Part shown: in pieces, positions 33,811-43,442 of the stretch
Layout: the number at the start of each line of letters is the position of its first letter
How positions within the stretch are numbered: the first letter of the stretch is position 1
The notes under the pieces: generated by a model
Database searches by the model: none
What the model was told of the DNA's origin: nothing
The model's input: only the letters and a program-made list of their open reading frames with translations
Program-made: the position numbers and the translations under genes
Source of the DNA: Nitrospira sp. UBA5698
Lineage (GTDB): Bacteria; Nitrospirota; Nitrospiria; Nitrospirales; Nitrospiraceae
Assembly: GCA_002420115.1 (NCBI GenBank)
Contig: DIHK01000007.1
Span: 170,601 to 234,600, forward strand
Direction: 5' to 3'
DNA length: 64,000 nucleotides

Positions 33811-35595
33811 CTACAACACATCGCTCCAGGGAGGGCTGATGGCAAAGGCGGCGTTGATCAAGCCGACGTGGGAGTAGGCTTGGGGGAAGTTTCCGAGCTG
33901 GGTTCTGGTCTCCGGCACAAAGTGCTCGGCCACGAGTCCGACGCTGTTTGCGCCGGCGAGGCACTGATTCATGATGTGCTTGGCTTCTGGCAAGCGACCG
34001 AGTTTTGCCAAGGCTTGAACGACCCAGAACGAGCAAATCACAAAGCTCGACTGGGGTTTGCCGAAGTCATCTTGCCGCAGGTACCGATAGAAAAATCCAG
34101 TCTCTTTTCCTCCGTGCCGAAGGGCGAGGGCCTGCTTGATCTGAGAGACTGTGGTGTCGCAGACCTCTCGATCCGGAAATCCAACAATAGCCAATTGAGC
34201 TAAGGAGGCATCGTAACTGTCGTCTTTGGGGCCGTTCCGTAACGCCTTATCCTTCATCGCTCGAAGCAGGGCGTTGGCTGCTCGGGTCCGTGCCGCGTCG
34301 AGATCAATCGTTAACTCGCGGAGAAATCCGGCCTGCTGGATGCGGTAAGCGCGATCGAGGCCAGCCCAGCACATGAGATTCGTGAAGGAATGTTCCTGCC
34401 AGCCGTTCCGAATTTCCCAGAGCCCGGCATCCGGTTGAGAGATACTTCGTTCACACAGGCGGATCAAGTTCGCGACCAGCGCTTCGTGATCCCTCGTGCG
34501 AAGGTCATAGAAGCGTTTGTCGAAGAAGATCGGTGCCAGCGTTAGAAGCATCTCGCCGTAGACGTCGTTTTGCACATGCTCGGCCGCCTGATTGTGGCTG
34601 CGTACCGGTCCGCTTCCCAGAAAGCCCTGCCAGTTGGAATGCTCGGTTTCCGGGAGGGGGAGGTCTTGGCTGAGCGTGTAGACCGGCGCGAGCCGATCAT
34701 GTGATTGTTCGCGGGCATAACAGACGTTCAGTAAAAACTTGAGGAACCCTTCCATTTCCTCGAAATGCCCCAAGTTATAGAAGGCCGAGAGTGAAAAATG
34801 CGCGTCGCGCAGCCAACAGTACCGATAGTCCCAGTTCCGCGGGCCGCCTGGCTCTTCAGGGAGGCTCGTAGTCAAGGCCGCAAGGATGGCACCCGTGTCT
34901 TCGTAGCAGTGGAGCTTGAGTGCGAGGGCCGAGCGAATGACTTCTTCCTGATGGAGCACGGGAATGGAACAGTGTTTCACCCAGATCCGCCAATATTTAA
35001 TAGTCTGGTCCAAAAATTCGTGGCTGACTTTAACGAGGTCGTCCTCGATTCCGATTCCCCAAGTCAGCGCGAAGTACATTTTTGACGTCAGTGCGACCGG
35101 CGTTTCTTGGCAGAGATAGGTGAGTGGCATGTCGGTCAGGAGCCGCAAGTATTCACCGCGTATGTCATACCGGAAGTGACTATTGCCGCGAACGAATCGC
35201 ACGGGTGTCTTGTCCCAGCCGGACACTGGTTTGCAACAGACGCGAACGGAGGGGGTGCCGCTGAGCGGCTCAACGATTCGGAAGAGGGCGGTCGGCCGAT
35301 AGACTCGACCGTACTGTAGAAAGCGAGGACAAAAGTCGGTGATTTGGTATGCATCCCCGTTCGGGAGAGAGACAGTCGTGACCAAGATATTGGTATTGGG
35401 GAGGTAATGCTGCTTGGAGGTCGTTTCCGATAGAGGAACGGACGGGTCGATCGAAAAATGTCCCCCTTCTTGGTCCAGGATCCTCCCAAAAACCGGGGGG
35501 CTATCCGGCCTCGGTAGGCAAAGCCAGTCGATCGATCCGTGGGCACTGATTAGCGCGGAAATCTGGCAGTTACCGATGAGGCCGAACTGGTACAC
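33811..35595 (-). CDS. Glycoside hydrolase family 15 (glucoamylase/trehalase type)
   Basis: A 594-residue cytosolic GH15 enzyme. N-terminal beta-sandwich begins IGNCQISALISAHGSIDWLCL; the (alpha/alpha)6 barrel has GGPRNWDYRYCWLRDA, the general-acid glutamate in PDAGLWEIR and the second acidic region FVPETRTQLGNFPQAYSHVGL. GH15 members cleave terminal alpha-1,4-glucose or act as trehalases in Actinobacteria and elsewhere. It is divergent from otsA with only 48 bases between starts, so a role in trehalose breakdown or in recycling glucose from alpha-glucan is inferred. GTG start. No signal peptide. Confidence 0.92.
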   Translation of the reverse strand: MYQFGLIGNCQISALISAHGSIDWLCLPRPDSPPVFGRILDQEGGHFSIDPSVPLSETTSKQHYLPNTNILVTTVSLPNGDAYQITDFCPRFLQYGRVYRPTALFRIVEPLSGTPSVRVCCKPVSGWDKTPVRFVRGNSHFRYDIRGEYLRLLTDMPLTYLCQETPVALTSKMYFALTWGIGIEDDLVKVSHEFLDQTIKYWRIWVKHCSIPVLHQEEVIRSALALKLHCYEDTGAILAALTTSLPEEPGGPRNWDYRYCWLRDAHFSLSAFYNLGHFEEMEGFLKFLLNVCYAREQSHDRLAPVYTLSQDLPLPETEHSNWQGFLGSGPVRSHNQAAEHVQNDVYGEMLLTLAPIFFDKRFYDLRTRDHEALVANLIRLCERSISQPDAGLWEIRNGWQEHSFTNLMCWAGLDRAYRIQQAGFLRELTIDLDAARTRAANALLRAMKDKALRNGPKDDSYDASLAQLAIVGFPDREVCDTTVSQIKQALALRHGGKETGFFYRYLRQDDFGKPQSSFVICSFWVVQALAKLGRLPEAKHIMNQCLAGANSVGLVAEHFVPETRTQLGNFPQAYSHVGLINAAFAISPPWSDVL

Positions 35596-35643
35596 AGCAT
35601 GACCATATTTGATTTCTGGGTGAAAGTAAACTAACTTATTTCC

Positions 35644-37884
35644 ATGAGGCTCTTTGCGCTTTCACTGAGGTTTGTCCTTCCCTTGGTGATCGTGTTGGCC
35701 GTGATCGCCTATGGGGTGGTCCCGGTCGTGGACTCGCTCGAACTCAAATGGTTTATCCGCGACCTCGATATGCGGTCCAAGCTGATGGTCAGCACCATGG
35801 GGGGGCCGCTGGCCGATCTGCTGGTTTCCAACTCGACGGGCAAGATCTCCGCCTATTTTACTCGTATTATTCAGGATGAGCGGCTCTTTGCCGTGGGATT
35901 TTGCGATCTGGAGAATCGCCTGCTCTATGAGACCCAGGCATTTCCACAGGACGTTACCTGTCAGGAGACGCTGAGTCTGGCACCAAACTCTTCCGACGTG
36001 CGGTCGTTTGGTAGCGGACCGATGCACATTATGTCGGCTTCTATCGAATCCAACGGGCGCCGCCTTGGACGGCTCCTGTTGCTTCATGATATGCGGTTTA
36101 TTCAACAGCGGAGCAGTGATACGAAGCGCTATGTCTTTTATGTCTTTGCAGCGCTGACGGCGATTATCTCACTGGTGACGTTGCTCATCGCGCATTTCAG
36201 CTGGAAGGAATGGGTGGCCGGAGTGCGAGCAATGGTCAAGGGAGAGCGACTCTTGACTCCACTGACGCAGGAGCAGCATGCCCCGGAACTTCAGCCGCTG
36301 GCGAAGGATTTGCGTTCGTTAGTGGAGGCGCTCGAGACCGATCGCCGAATGCGGGATGAGAGCCAGATTTCATGGACACCGGCCAGTCTCAAGTCGATCC
36401 TTCACGAACAATTTTCCGGCGACCAGGTATTAATCGTCTCCAACCGGCAGCCCTACGCTCATTTCTGGCAAGGGCAAAGTATCGCAGTGCAGGTGCCGGC
36501 GAGTGGGTTGGTGTCGGCCCTCGAGCCGGTGATGCGTGCCTGTTCAGGAATCTGGGTCGCGCATGGAAACGGATCTGCGGATCGGGATGTCGTGGATGAA
36601 CGCCACCATGTGAGTGTCCCGCCCTCGAATCCTACCTATCAGATTCGACGCGTGTGGCTGACGGCAGAGGAAGAGGCCGGGTATTACTATGGATTTTCCA
36701 ATGAGGGATTGTGGCCGCTTTGCCACATCGCTCATGTCCGGCCGACTTTCCGGTCGTCAGATTGGAAGCATTATGTGGCCGTCAATGAACGGTTCGCCCA
36801 GGCCGTCTATGAGGAAGCGACGACCGACAATCCGGTCATACTCGTTCAGGACTACCATTTCGCTCTTCTTCCAAAGCTCATTCGAGAGCGGTTGCCGACT
36901 GCTACGATCATCATGTTTTGGCACATCCCTTGGCCGAATGCGGAAAGCTTCGGGATTTGTCCCTGGCGGGAGGAAATTCTGGAGGGGCTCCTGGGGAGCA
37001 GCATTTTGGGGTTCCACACCAGGGTGCATTGCAATAATTTCATCGATAGTGTCGATCGTACCCTTGAGGCACGGATCGATCGGAACAGTTCTACGGTGTC
37101 CTATGGAGGGAAACTGACTGCAGTCAACCCCTATCCGATCTCCATCGAGTGGCCGTTGCAATGGCTTCGCAACCAGCAACCGATCCAAGAATGCCGGGCC
37201 AGGCTGCGAGAGGCGTACGGGATGCCGGAAGATCGCCTCATCGGCCTGGGGGTCGAACGGTTGGATTACACGAAGGGCATTCTCGAGCGGTTCATGGCGG
37301 TGGAACGTCTGTTGGAACTCCAACCTGAATGGATCGGAAAGTTTACCTTTATCCAGATCGCGGCTCCGAGTCGTTCCGTCATCGAACAGTACCACCATTT
37401 TACCAGTCAGGTCTCTGCGTTGGCCGAGCAGATCAATAAGCGATTCGGGCATAGCGGCTATGAGCCGATCTGCCTTCGAATTCAACATCATGAACCGGCT
37501 GAGGTCTATGAGTGCTACCGTGGCGTGGATCTGTGTGTGGTGAGCAGTCTCCATGATGGGATGAATCTCGTCGCGAAGGAGTTTGTCGGTGCCCGGGACG
37601 ATGAACAAGGGGTGTTGATTCTCAGTCAATTTACGGGAGCCGCTCGGGAGCTGACAGAGGCGCTGGTGATCAACCCTTACGACATCGATCAGTTTGCCGC
37701 AGCGCTCCATCTTGGACTGACAATGCCGAAGGTGGAGCAACGGGCCAGGATGCAGAGTATGCGTGGGCTGATCCAAGAGTTCAATGTCTATCGGTGGGCG
37801 GGCCGGATGCTCATCGATGCTGCTCGCATGCGGCAAAAAGAACGAGTCATGAAACAGGTACGACGACCGAGTTTGTTGAGCTGA
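35644..37884 (+). CDS. otsA: Trehalose-6-phosphate synthase with N-terminal membrane sensor-like region
   Basis: A 746-residue protein. Residues 1-30 and about 165-190 are membrane segments flanking a ~130-residue extracytoplasmic region; after it a linker leads to a GT20 domain from about residue 260. GT20 motifs: LIVSNRQPYAHF near the start, ERLDYTKGILERF, and LHDGMNLVAKEFVGARDD with the following GVLILSQFTGAAREL. It joins UDP-glucose and glucose-6-phosphate. The two-helix periplasmic module resembles a sensor and is absent from Escherichia coli OtsA, suggesting membrane anchoring and regulation by envelope signals. otsB follows 21 bases later. Confidence 0.9.
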   Translation: MRLFALSLRFVLPLVIVLAVIAYGVVPVVDSLELKWFIRDLDMRSKLMVSTMGGPLADLLVSNSTGKISAYFTRIIQDERLFAVGFCDLENRLLYETQAFPQDVTCQETLSLAPNSSDVRSFGSGPMHIMSASIESNGRRLGRLLLLHDMRFIQQRSSDTKRYVFYVFAALTAIISLVTLLIAHFSWKEWVAGVRAMVKGERLLTPLTQEQHAPELQPLAKDLRSLVEALETDRRMRDESQISWTPASLKSILHEQFSGDQVLIVSNRQPYAHFWQGQSIAVQVPASGLVSALEPVMRACSGIWVAHGNGSADRDVVDERHHVSVPPSNPTYQIRRVWLTAEEEAGYYYGFSNEGLWPLCHIAHVRPTFRSSDWKHYVAVNERFAQAVYEEATTDNPVILVQDYHFALLPKLIRERLPTATIIMFWHIPWPNAESFGICPWREEILEGLLGSSILGFHTRVHCNNFIDSVDRTLEARIDRNSSTVSYGGKLTAVNPYPISIEWPLQWLRNQQPIQECRARLREAYGMPEDRLIGLGVERLDYTKGILERFMAVERLLELQPEWIGKFTFIQIAAPSRSVIEQYHHFTSQVSALAEQINKRFGHSGYEPICLRIQHHEPAEVYECYRGVDLCVVSSLHDGMNLVAKEFVGARDDEQGVLILSQFTGAARELTEALVINPYDIDQFAAALHLGLTMPKVEQRARMQSMRGLIQEFNVYRWAGRMLIDAARMRQKERVMKQVRRPSLLS

Positions 37885-37905
37885 TCGAAAGGTATCGCAG
37901 GTATC

Positions 37906-38739
37906 ATGGATTATCTCTTGACGGAAACAGGCAAGTTGGAGTTGGAGAATCTTGTGAAGGGGAGGTCGCTCTACGCATTTGATTTTGATGGCACCCTGGC
38001 GAAGATCGTTCGAGAGCATCATGCGGCTAGACTGTCACGTCCTATCCGGTTCTGGCTTGAAAAGCTTGCCCAGAGAGCCCCTGCTGCAATTATCTCCGGA
38101 CGTTCCGTCGAAGATCTGCAATCGCGGGTGGGAACGGTCGTGCCTCACTTGATCGGTAACCATGGCTCAGAAGGTCCTCATACGCGGGAAGAGGATCGGC
38201 AACAAGTACGCGAGACCTGTCGGGCCTGGTTGCAGTCGGTTACCGACCGGTTTCACCACGAACTGGCGCACTGCGGGGTGTCTATTGAGGATAAGTCCTA
38301 TTCGCTCTCCTTTCACTATCGAACCGTCGAACATCGAGAGGAGGCCCGGGTGCTGATTACTCGAGTGATTGGAGAGTTGTCTCCCCCTCCGCGTATCGTT
38401 CTCGGGAAATCTGTCGTCAATGTGATGCCGCCGACGGCTTCACATAAAGGGACAGCATTACTGGAGTACATGCGTCGGCTTGATTGTTCCCTGGCGCTTT
38501 ATGTAGGGGATGACGAAACCGATGAAGATGTCTTTGCGCTACAAGATTCCCGCATCCTGACGGTGAGGGTCGGCAAGAAGAACGGGTCGTCTGCTCGTTA
38601 TTTTCTGAAAAGACAGGCGGAGATCACTGCGGTACTTCGCTTCCTGGTCGAGGGCGGCAATCACGGCCTTCATACTTGGAGCGGGTGTCATGATCAGGGA
38701 GTTTCCAGGCCTGCACAGCGTCCCAACGAGCCAGTCTAG
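37906..38739 (+). CDS. otsB: Trehalose-6-phosphate phosphatase
   Basis: A 277-residue HAD phosphatase. Motif I FDFDGT (D26, D28), motif II ISGRS, and motif IV VGDDETDEDVF are intact, together with GNHGSEGP in the cap region and VNVMPPTASHKGTAL, all typical of OtsB. It converts trehalose-6-phosphate to trehalose, completing the otsA step. Located directly downstream of otsA with 21 bases between and no terminator, so one transcript. It converges on the spermidine-synthase-like gene. Confidence 0.93.
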   Translation: MDYLLTETGKLELENLVKGRSLYAFDFDGTLAKIVREHHAARLSRPIRFWLEKLAQRAPAAIISGRSVEDLQSRVGTVVPHLIGNHGSEGPHTREEDRQQVRETCRAWLQSVTDRFHHELAHCGVSIEDKSYSLSFHYRTVEHREEARVLITRVIGELSPPPRIVLGKSVVNVMPPTASHKGTALLEYMRRLDCSLALYVGDDETDEDVFALQDSRILTVRVGKKNGSSARYFLKRQAEITAVLRFLVEGGNHGLHTWSGCHDQGVSRPAQRPNEPV

Positions 38740-38751
38740 CGAAACCCATCC

Positions 38752-40299
38752 TCATTCGACCAATTGCGATCGCTCTCGTCCAAGCAGCAGATCATATGGG
38801 GCGAAATCGTCACTTAGGACCACACCCTGGGGCCAGGGATCAGTCCGGCGCGTATTCAATAACGCGATTGTTTCCATCGGTAATTGCTGTTTCATGGCCG
38901 CCTGGGTAATCTTCGAAAGGGTCTGATCTGCTGAGGCTTGTTCAATGAAACGGCCTCCAAAGAACACCAAGTTCTTCGCAGGAGACATGCCTGTCTTCCA
39001 CGGTCCTTCCACCGAAAAACTCTCCAAGGCTGGGAAGGCCTGCTTCATCGTCTGCACGACCGCCGAAGCGCGGGCGAGATCCCCTTCTTTCCCGGATGAG
39101 GCCAGGTTGACTGCAACAATACCGTCTGGGTTCAGGTGTGCCCGTACCAGCGCGTAGAACTCCGCTGTGGTCAGATGAAACGGGATCATGTCTCGCGCAA
39201 ACGCGTCGATCCACATGAGATCGTACGTCCGATCCGTTGCGTTTAGAAAGGCTCGACCGTCTTTCACAAAGACATGGTGGTTGGCCGGAGGACGATACGC
39301 AAAATACTCTTCCGCCATGCGGACGACCACCGGGTCGAACTCCACGACATCCAACTCCAATGTGGGCCACTGTTGTGCCAACCACTTCGCTATTGAACCG
39401 CCACCATGACCGATGATAAGACCGCGTTTTGGCTCGGACACCAATGCCAGCGACGCGACCATCATTTGGCTGTACGGAAGAAAGAGAGAAACCGGTTCGA
39501 CTTTCCACATGGTAGCGTGAAATGTCCGGTCCAAGACGAGATAGCGGAACAGATCATCCTCACGAATGCGGATCTGCTGGTAGGGACTTTCCTCTTGATG
39601 GATGGGGGCTCTGAGTCGTTGCATGGGGTGGAGAGCCAGCATCCCTAGCAGCGCGATGCAGCCAATCGCAATCAACGGCACCAGCGGGCGAGTAGGGGTT
39701 CCTCTCATCAGCCACAGGACCCCAAGTCCGACCTGGATGCCGCCCAACCAGGCGAGGAGCGATTGACTCCCCAGCCACGACAACAGGAAGAAGGCGGTTC
39801 CCCAGGTCCCGGCCAAACTTCCCACGGTCGAGAGGGCGATCATGCGGCCGGTCTGTCGACCGAGGTGATCCATGTCGGCCACGGCTAACCGCAACATGGC
39901 CGGTAAGACACCGCTGAGGCCGAATGCGGGTGGAGCAAGAAGAACTGTGGCGGCGAGACAGGGGCCCCAACGTGGATCTTGCACCAGCTTCTCGATCTCA
40001 AACAAAATGGGTTGGTTCGTCCATGCGACGAGAAATGTCCATCCACCTGAAAATAACAATAAGGCCGCCAGGACCTGTCCGCTGGTATAGCGATCGGAGA
40101 CCCATCCACCGAACGCATAGCCGCTGCTCATCGCGGCGAGGATCACGCCGATCAACGCGCCCCACACGAACAATGAACTGCCGAACACAGGGGCCAACAG
40201 CCGACTTCCCAAAATTTCCAAGGCCATCACGACCGCCCCGGTGACGAGGGCGGTGCCGAGCAGGAACCATCGTGGAATGCGAGGTGAATGAGGCGTCAT
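38752..40299 (-). CDS. Fused MFS-like membrane and spermidine synthase-like protein
   Basis: A 515-residue protein. The N-terminal half is multi-pass membrane sequence (MALEILGSRLLAPVFG, WGALIGVILAAMSSGYAFGGW, and similar) of the fused MFS/spermidine-synthase family. The C-terminal half is a spermidine synthase-like Rossmann domain: GLIIGHGGGSIAKWL, DVVEFDPVVVRMAEEYF, DGRAFLNATDRTYDLMWIDAF. The polyamine-binding gate-keeping acidic residues of true SpeE are only partly matched. The family is widespread but its reaction is not established; polyamine synthesis coupled to transport is often assumed. Monocistronic. Confidence 0.85.
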   Translation of the reverse strand: MTPHSPRIPRWFLLGTALVTGAVVMALEILGSRLLAPVFGSSLFVWGALIGVILAAMSSGYAFGGWVSDRYTSGQVLAALLLFSGGWTFLVAWTNQPILFEIEKLVQDPRWGPCLAATVLLAPPAFGLSGVLPAMLRLAVADMDHLGRQTGRMIALSTVGSLAGTWGTAFFLLSWLGSQSLLAWLGGIQVGLGVLWLMRGTPTRPLVPLIAIGCIALLGMLALHPMQRLRAPIHQEESPYQQIRIREDDLFRYLVLDRTFHATMWKVEPVSLFLPYSQMMVASLALVSEPKRGLIIGHGGGSIAKWLAQQWPTLELDVVEFDPVVVRMAEEYFAYRPPANHHVFVKDGRAFLNATDRTYDLMWIDAFARDMIPFHLTTAEFYALVRAHLNPDGIVAVNLASSGKEGDLARASAVVQTMKQAFPALESFSVEGPWKTGMSPAKNLVFFGGRFIEQASADQTLSKITQAAMKQQLPMETIALLNTRRTDPWPQGVVLSDDFAPYDLLLGRERSQLVE

Positions 40300-40494
40300 C
40301 GATTGGACGGGAGTCTGGGAGCCCTTCTCCTGAGTTGAGTTTGAAGCGGCGTCGGATTGTACTCAACGTATTTTGCGAGAGTCAACGAAGGTCAGCGGGC
40401 ATTCAGTTGTGGACCGATCATGGAATTCATTGCCCGAGGCGGTTCAGGTTGTTATACTTTTGAAAAAATTCTTTAGGGCGAAGGAGGATCTGGC

Positions 40495-41814
40495 ATGCAT
40501 ATCAGTGTGATCGGAACCGGCTATGTTGGACTGGTGACAGGGGCCTGTTTTGCTGAGTTTGGGGTGAATGTCACCTGTATGGATAACGACAGCCGAAGGA
40601 TCGAGAAGCTTAAGAATGGAGAAATCCCGTTTTTTGAGCCAGGAGTGGCGGAACTTGTTGCGAAGGGGAGTAAGGAAGGCCGGTTGAATTTTACGACGGA
40701 TATTGCTCAGGCTGTGGACAAGGCGCTGGTGATTTTCATCGCTGTGGGTACTCCACCGAGCGCGGATGGTAGCGCCGACCTGTCCTTCGTCAAAGAAGTG
40801 GGAAGAGGCATCGCTCTCCACATGAACAGTTACAAAGTGATCGTCACCAAGTCAACGGTGCCGGTCGGGACCGGCGAAGTCATTCGTGAAGTCGTCAAAA
40901 AGACACAGAAGACGCCGATCCGGTTCGACATGGTTTCAAATCCTGAATTTCTTCGAGAGGGCTCGGCCATTGAAGATTTCATGCGTCCGAATCGCGTGGT
41001 CATCGGCGCAGACAGTGATCAAGCGGTTGCCATCATGAAGGATCTCTATCGTCCGCTGTACCTCATCGAGACTCCGATCGTCGTAACCGATGTGCCGACG
41101 GCTGAATTGATCAAGTATGCGTCCAATGCGTTCCTGGCGACGAAGATTTCGTTCATCAACGAGATCGCCAATCTGTGCGAGCGGGTCGGTGCCAACGTTC
41201 AATTGGTGGCGAAGGGTATGGGATTGGATCATCGCATCGGGTCCAAGTTTCTCCATGCAGGCCCAGGCTTTGGAGGGTCATGCTTCCCGAAAGATTTGGC
41301 TGCGCTCATTCAAACCGGCGAACGCAACGGATATCCGATGCAGATTGCTTCCGCTGCGTCGCATGTCAATGATATCCAACGCGGGCGGATGGTCGAGAAG
41401 ATTCGGGACGCCGTGGGTGGATTGAAAGGAAAAACATTCGCGTTTCTAGGCCTGTCGTTTAAACCCAACACGAACGATCTCCGAGAGGCTCCCGCGTTGG
41501 CGATTGGTCGGGTACTTGTGGGCGAAGGTGCCACCATTCGCGCCTACGATCCAGAAGCGTTGACGGAAGCCTGTCAGATGATGCCGGAACTTAAACCCTG
41601 TCAAGATGCTTACCATGCGGCAGAAGGCGCGGATGCGTTGGTGATCATGACCGAGTGGAATGTCTTCAGAAATCTTGATTTCGAAAAGCTGAAGTCCACC
41701 ATGCGTGTGCCCCTCTTGATCGATCTGAGGAACGTCTATGACCCTGAACGAGTCACATCAGCTGGCTTCAAGCATGTATCGGTAGGACGTGCAGCATATA
41801 GTCCCAAGGGGTAG
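40495..41814 (+). CDS. ugd: UDP-glucose 6-dehydrogenase
   Basis: A 439-residue enzyme preceded by GAAGGAGG. N-terminal NAD-binding GTGYVGLVTGACFAEFG, catalytic cysteine C263 in GFGGSCFPKD, the KSTVPVGTG loop, the LREAPA (NDLREAPALAIG) region and the C-terminal Rossmann domain are complete. It makes UDP-glucuronate for exopolysaccharide or LPS. It stands alone, with a short gap before the HEAT operon on the other strand; both this and otsA use UDP-glucose. The ATG is a clear start. Confidence 0.95.
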   Translation: MHISVIGTGYVGLVTGACFAEFGVNVTCMDNDSRRIEKLKNGEIPFFEPGVAELVAKGSKEGRLNFTTDIAQAVDKALVIFIAVGTPPSADGSADLSFVKEVGRGIALHMNSYKVIVTKSTVPVGTGEVIREVVKKTQKTPIRFDMVSNPEFLREGSAIEDFMRPNRVVIGADSDQAVAIMKDLYRPLYLIETPIVVTDVPTAELIKYASNAFLATKISFINEIANLCERVGANVQLVAKGMGLDHRIGSKFLHAGPGFGGSCFPKDLAALIQTGERNGYPMQIASAASHVNDIQRGRMVEKIRDAVGGLKGKTFAFLGLSFKPNTNDLREAPALAIGRVLVGEGATIRAYDPEALTEACQMMPELKPCQDAYHAAEGADALVIMTEWNVFRNLDFEKLKSTMRVPLLIDLRNVYDPERVTSAGFKHVSVGRAAYSPKG

Positions 41815-41934
41815 ATGCCGAACGGATTGTGTGAGAGCTATTGAGATACAACGCTCGTGAGCAGTAAAAGCAGCCGCAGTATACTAAGCGGATATCTTCT
41901 CGTGGCATTGCTGGAGGAGGCCTACATCCGCTGA

Positions 41935-42642
41935 CTAGGTCAGCCGTGGCAACTCGGCCTTGGGAGCCGCCTCCTTCGTTTTTGGTTTATAACCCATCCG
42001 ATCCAAGACTTTCATGATCCGCGTCTTCAGTCGATCGTCGGCGTCGGCTAAGGCGGTGGCCAGGGGCTCCACCGCAGGCTTCCCGATTTTCCGCAAGATT
42101 TCGGTCGCCGATTGACGAATCTCGTCTTCCTCCGATACGAGGAGGGGAATCAGTGAGGGGACCGATGGACCTCCAAGCTTGATAAGTGAATCGTAGGCTC
42201 GCTGCCGGACATCACCGACCTCGTCTGTCAATGCGGCCACGAGCGGCTCCACGGCGCGAGGATCTTTCAACTCACCCAGCACCTCCGCAGCGTACTTCCG
42301 GTTGAGCCAGTGCGAATCTTTCAGGTCGAGTAACATGGCATCGGCTCGGGCGGTATTCGGATCTTTTGGACGGATCTTGAAGCTCTTTGCGACTCGCTTG
42401 CCGCCTTCCTCGACCACACGAATGGTAGCACCGTCGCCGGCTTTGATTTTCTTCAGGTCCTCCAGCGCTTCTTCCGCAACATCCAACAGGACGGTCTTGC
42501 CGTCGTAGGCCAAGAGTTCGACCTCCAGCTGTCGGCTTTCCGGATTGACAGCGACGACTCGCTCAGTTACTAAGTTGAATCCGTCTTTTTTCTCTCCGCC
42601 CTTCGGGGCAATCTGAATCAACTTTGGGGCTTCATCTGCCAT
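41935..42642 (-). CDS. HEAT-repeat protein with N-terminal beta domain
   Basis: A 235-residue protein, last in the operon. Residues 1-95 are a beta-rich domain (FNLVTERVVAVNPESRQLEV, LLAYDGKTVLLDV, IRVVEEGGKRVAKSF) that looks like an OB or S1-like barrel. The C-terminal part has three HEAT/PBS-lyase repeats (LDLKDSHWLNRKYAAEVLGE, PRAVEPLVAALTDEVGDVRQ, PAVEPLATALADADDRLKTR). No signal peptide. It follows the next HEAT gene by 35 bases. HEAT arrays mediate protein-protein binding; the fused beta domain is unique within this operon. Function unknown. Confidence 0.8.
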   Translation of the reverse strand: MADEAPKLIQIAPKGGEKKDGFNLVTERVVAVNPESRQLEVELLAYDGKTVLLDVAEEALEDLKKIKAGDGATIRVVEEGGKRVAKSFKIRPKDPNTARADAMLLDLKDSHWLNRKYAAEVLGELKDPRAVEPLVAALTDEVGDVRQRAYDSLIKLGGPSVPSLIPLLVSEEDEIRQSATEILRKIGKPAVEPLATALADADDRLKTRIMKVLDRMGYKPKTKEAAPKAELPRLT

Positions 42643-42677
42643 GGGAATCTATCCTCTATAGTATGGAGTAAAAAGGT

Positions 42678-43442
42678 TTACTGTTCCGGCTTCCACCCGA
42701 GGCTGGACAACACCGCCTCGACGGTTTCTTGAACCATGGTATTTTCGTCTTCACGTAATGGTAACAGAGGCTGAATGGCTTCTGTGGCGCCGAGCCGAGC
42801 AAGCGACTCGGCCGCATTGCGCCGGACAAGCCAATCTTCGTCGCCTAGTGAGTTGATCAAGGGTTTAATGCCTCGGCGATCGCCGATCTTGCCCAGTGCT
42901 TCCGCTGCATGGCGGCGCACCATCCAATTGGATCCGAGCAGTCCATCAATCAAGGCCTCAACAGCGCGTACGTCGCCGACCTTCTTCAGCACGCGGGCTG
43001 CATCCTCCCGGAGAGTGCTGTCCATCAGTGCTTCGATCAATCCTGGTACGGCCTGTGAATCGCCGATCCGCTCAAGGGCCCACACTGCCGCCGTCCGTAC
43101 CGCTCCGTCACGGTCTTTGATCGCCTTGACCAGTGGGTCAACCGCACGCCGGTCTCGTAACTTCCCGAGTGCTGATGCCGCCTGTTCACGGATGGCCCAG
43201 GAGTCGTCCTGCAGGGCTTCGATCATTGGGTCAACAACCGATGGGCCCATTCGCACGACTGCGCTGGTCGCAGCCTCCCGAATGACTACGTCCTCATCGG
43301 CCATCAACTCAATCAGTCGGGGCAATGCGTCCTGGCCGGTTTGCCCGAGGCTCGCGATCGCATGATCGCGTAAGGCTTCGTTCTCGTCGTAGAGCGCATG
43401 AATCAGTTGATCGATGCGATCGGATGGAGGTTGTTCAGTCAT
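42678..43442 (-). CDS. HEAT-repeat protein
   Basis: About 254 residues, starting at ATG 43442 (MTEQPPSDRIDQLIH); the longer frame to 43505 overlaps the upstream gene too far. It consists almost wholly of six to seven PBS-lyase-type HEAT repeats of ~31 residues with the consensus D-x-x-A-V-x-x-L-I-x-A-L-x-D-x-x-x-x-V-R. It overlaps the upstream HEAT gene by 8 bases, indicating coupling. Such proteins act as scaffolds or lyase-like factors; there is no phycobilisome here, so a scaffold role is the likeliest. Confidence 0.8.
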   Translation of the reverse strand: MTEQPPSDRIDQLIHALYDENEALRDHAIASLGQTGQDALPRLIELMADEDVVIREAATSAVVRMGPSVVDPMIEALQDDSWAIREQAASALGKLRDRRAVDPLVKAIKDRDGAVRTAAVWALERIGDSQAVPGLIEALMDSTLREDAARVLKKVGDVRAVEALIDGLLGSNWMVRRHAAEALGKIGDRRGIKPLINSLGDEDWLVRRNAAESLARLGATEAIQPLLPLREDENTMVQETVEAVLSSLGWKPEQ

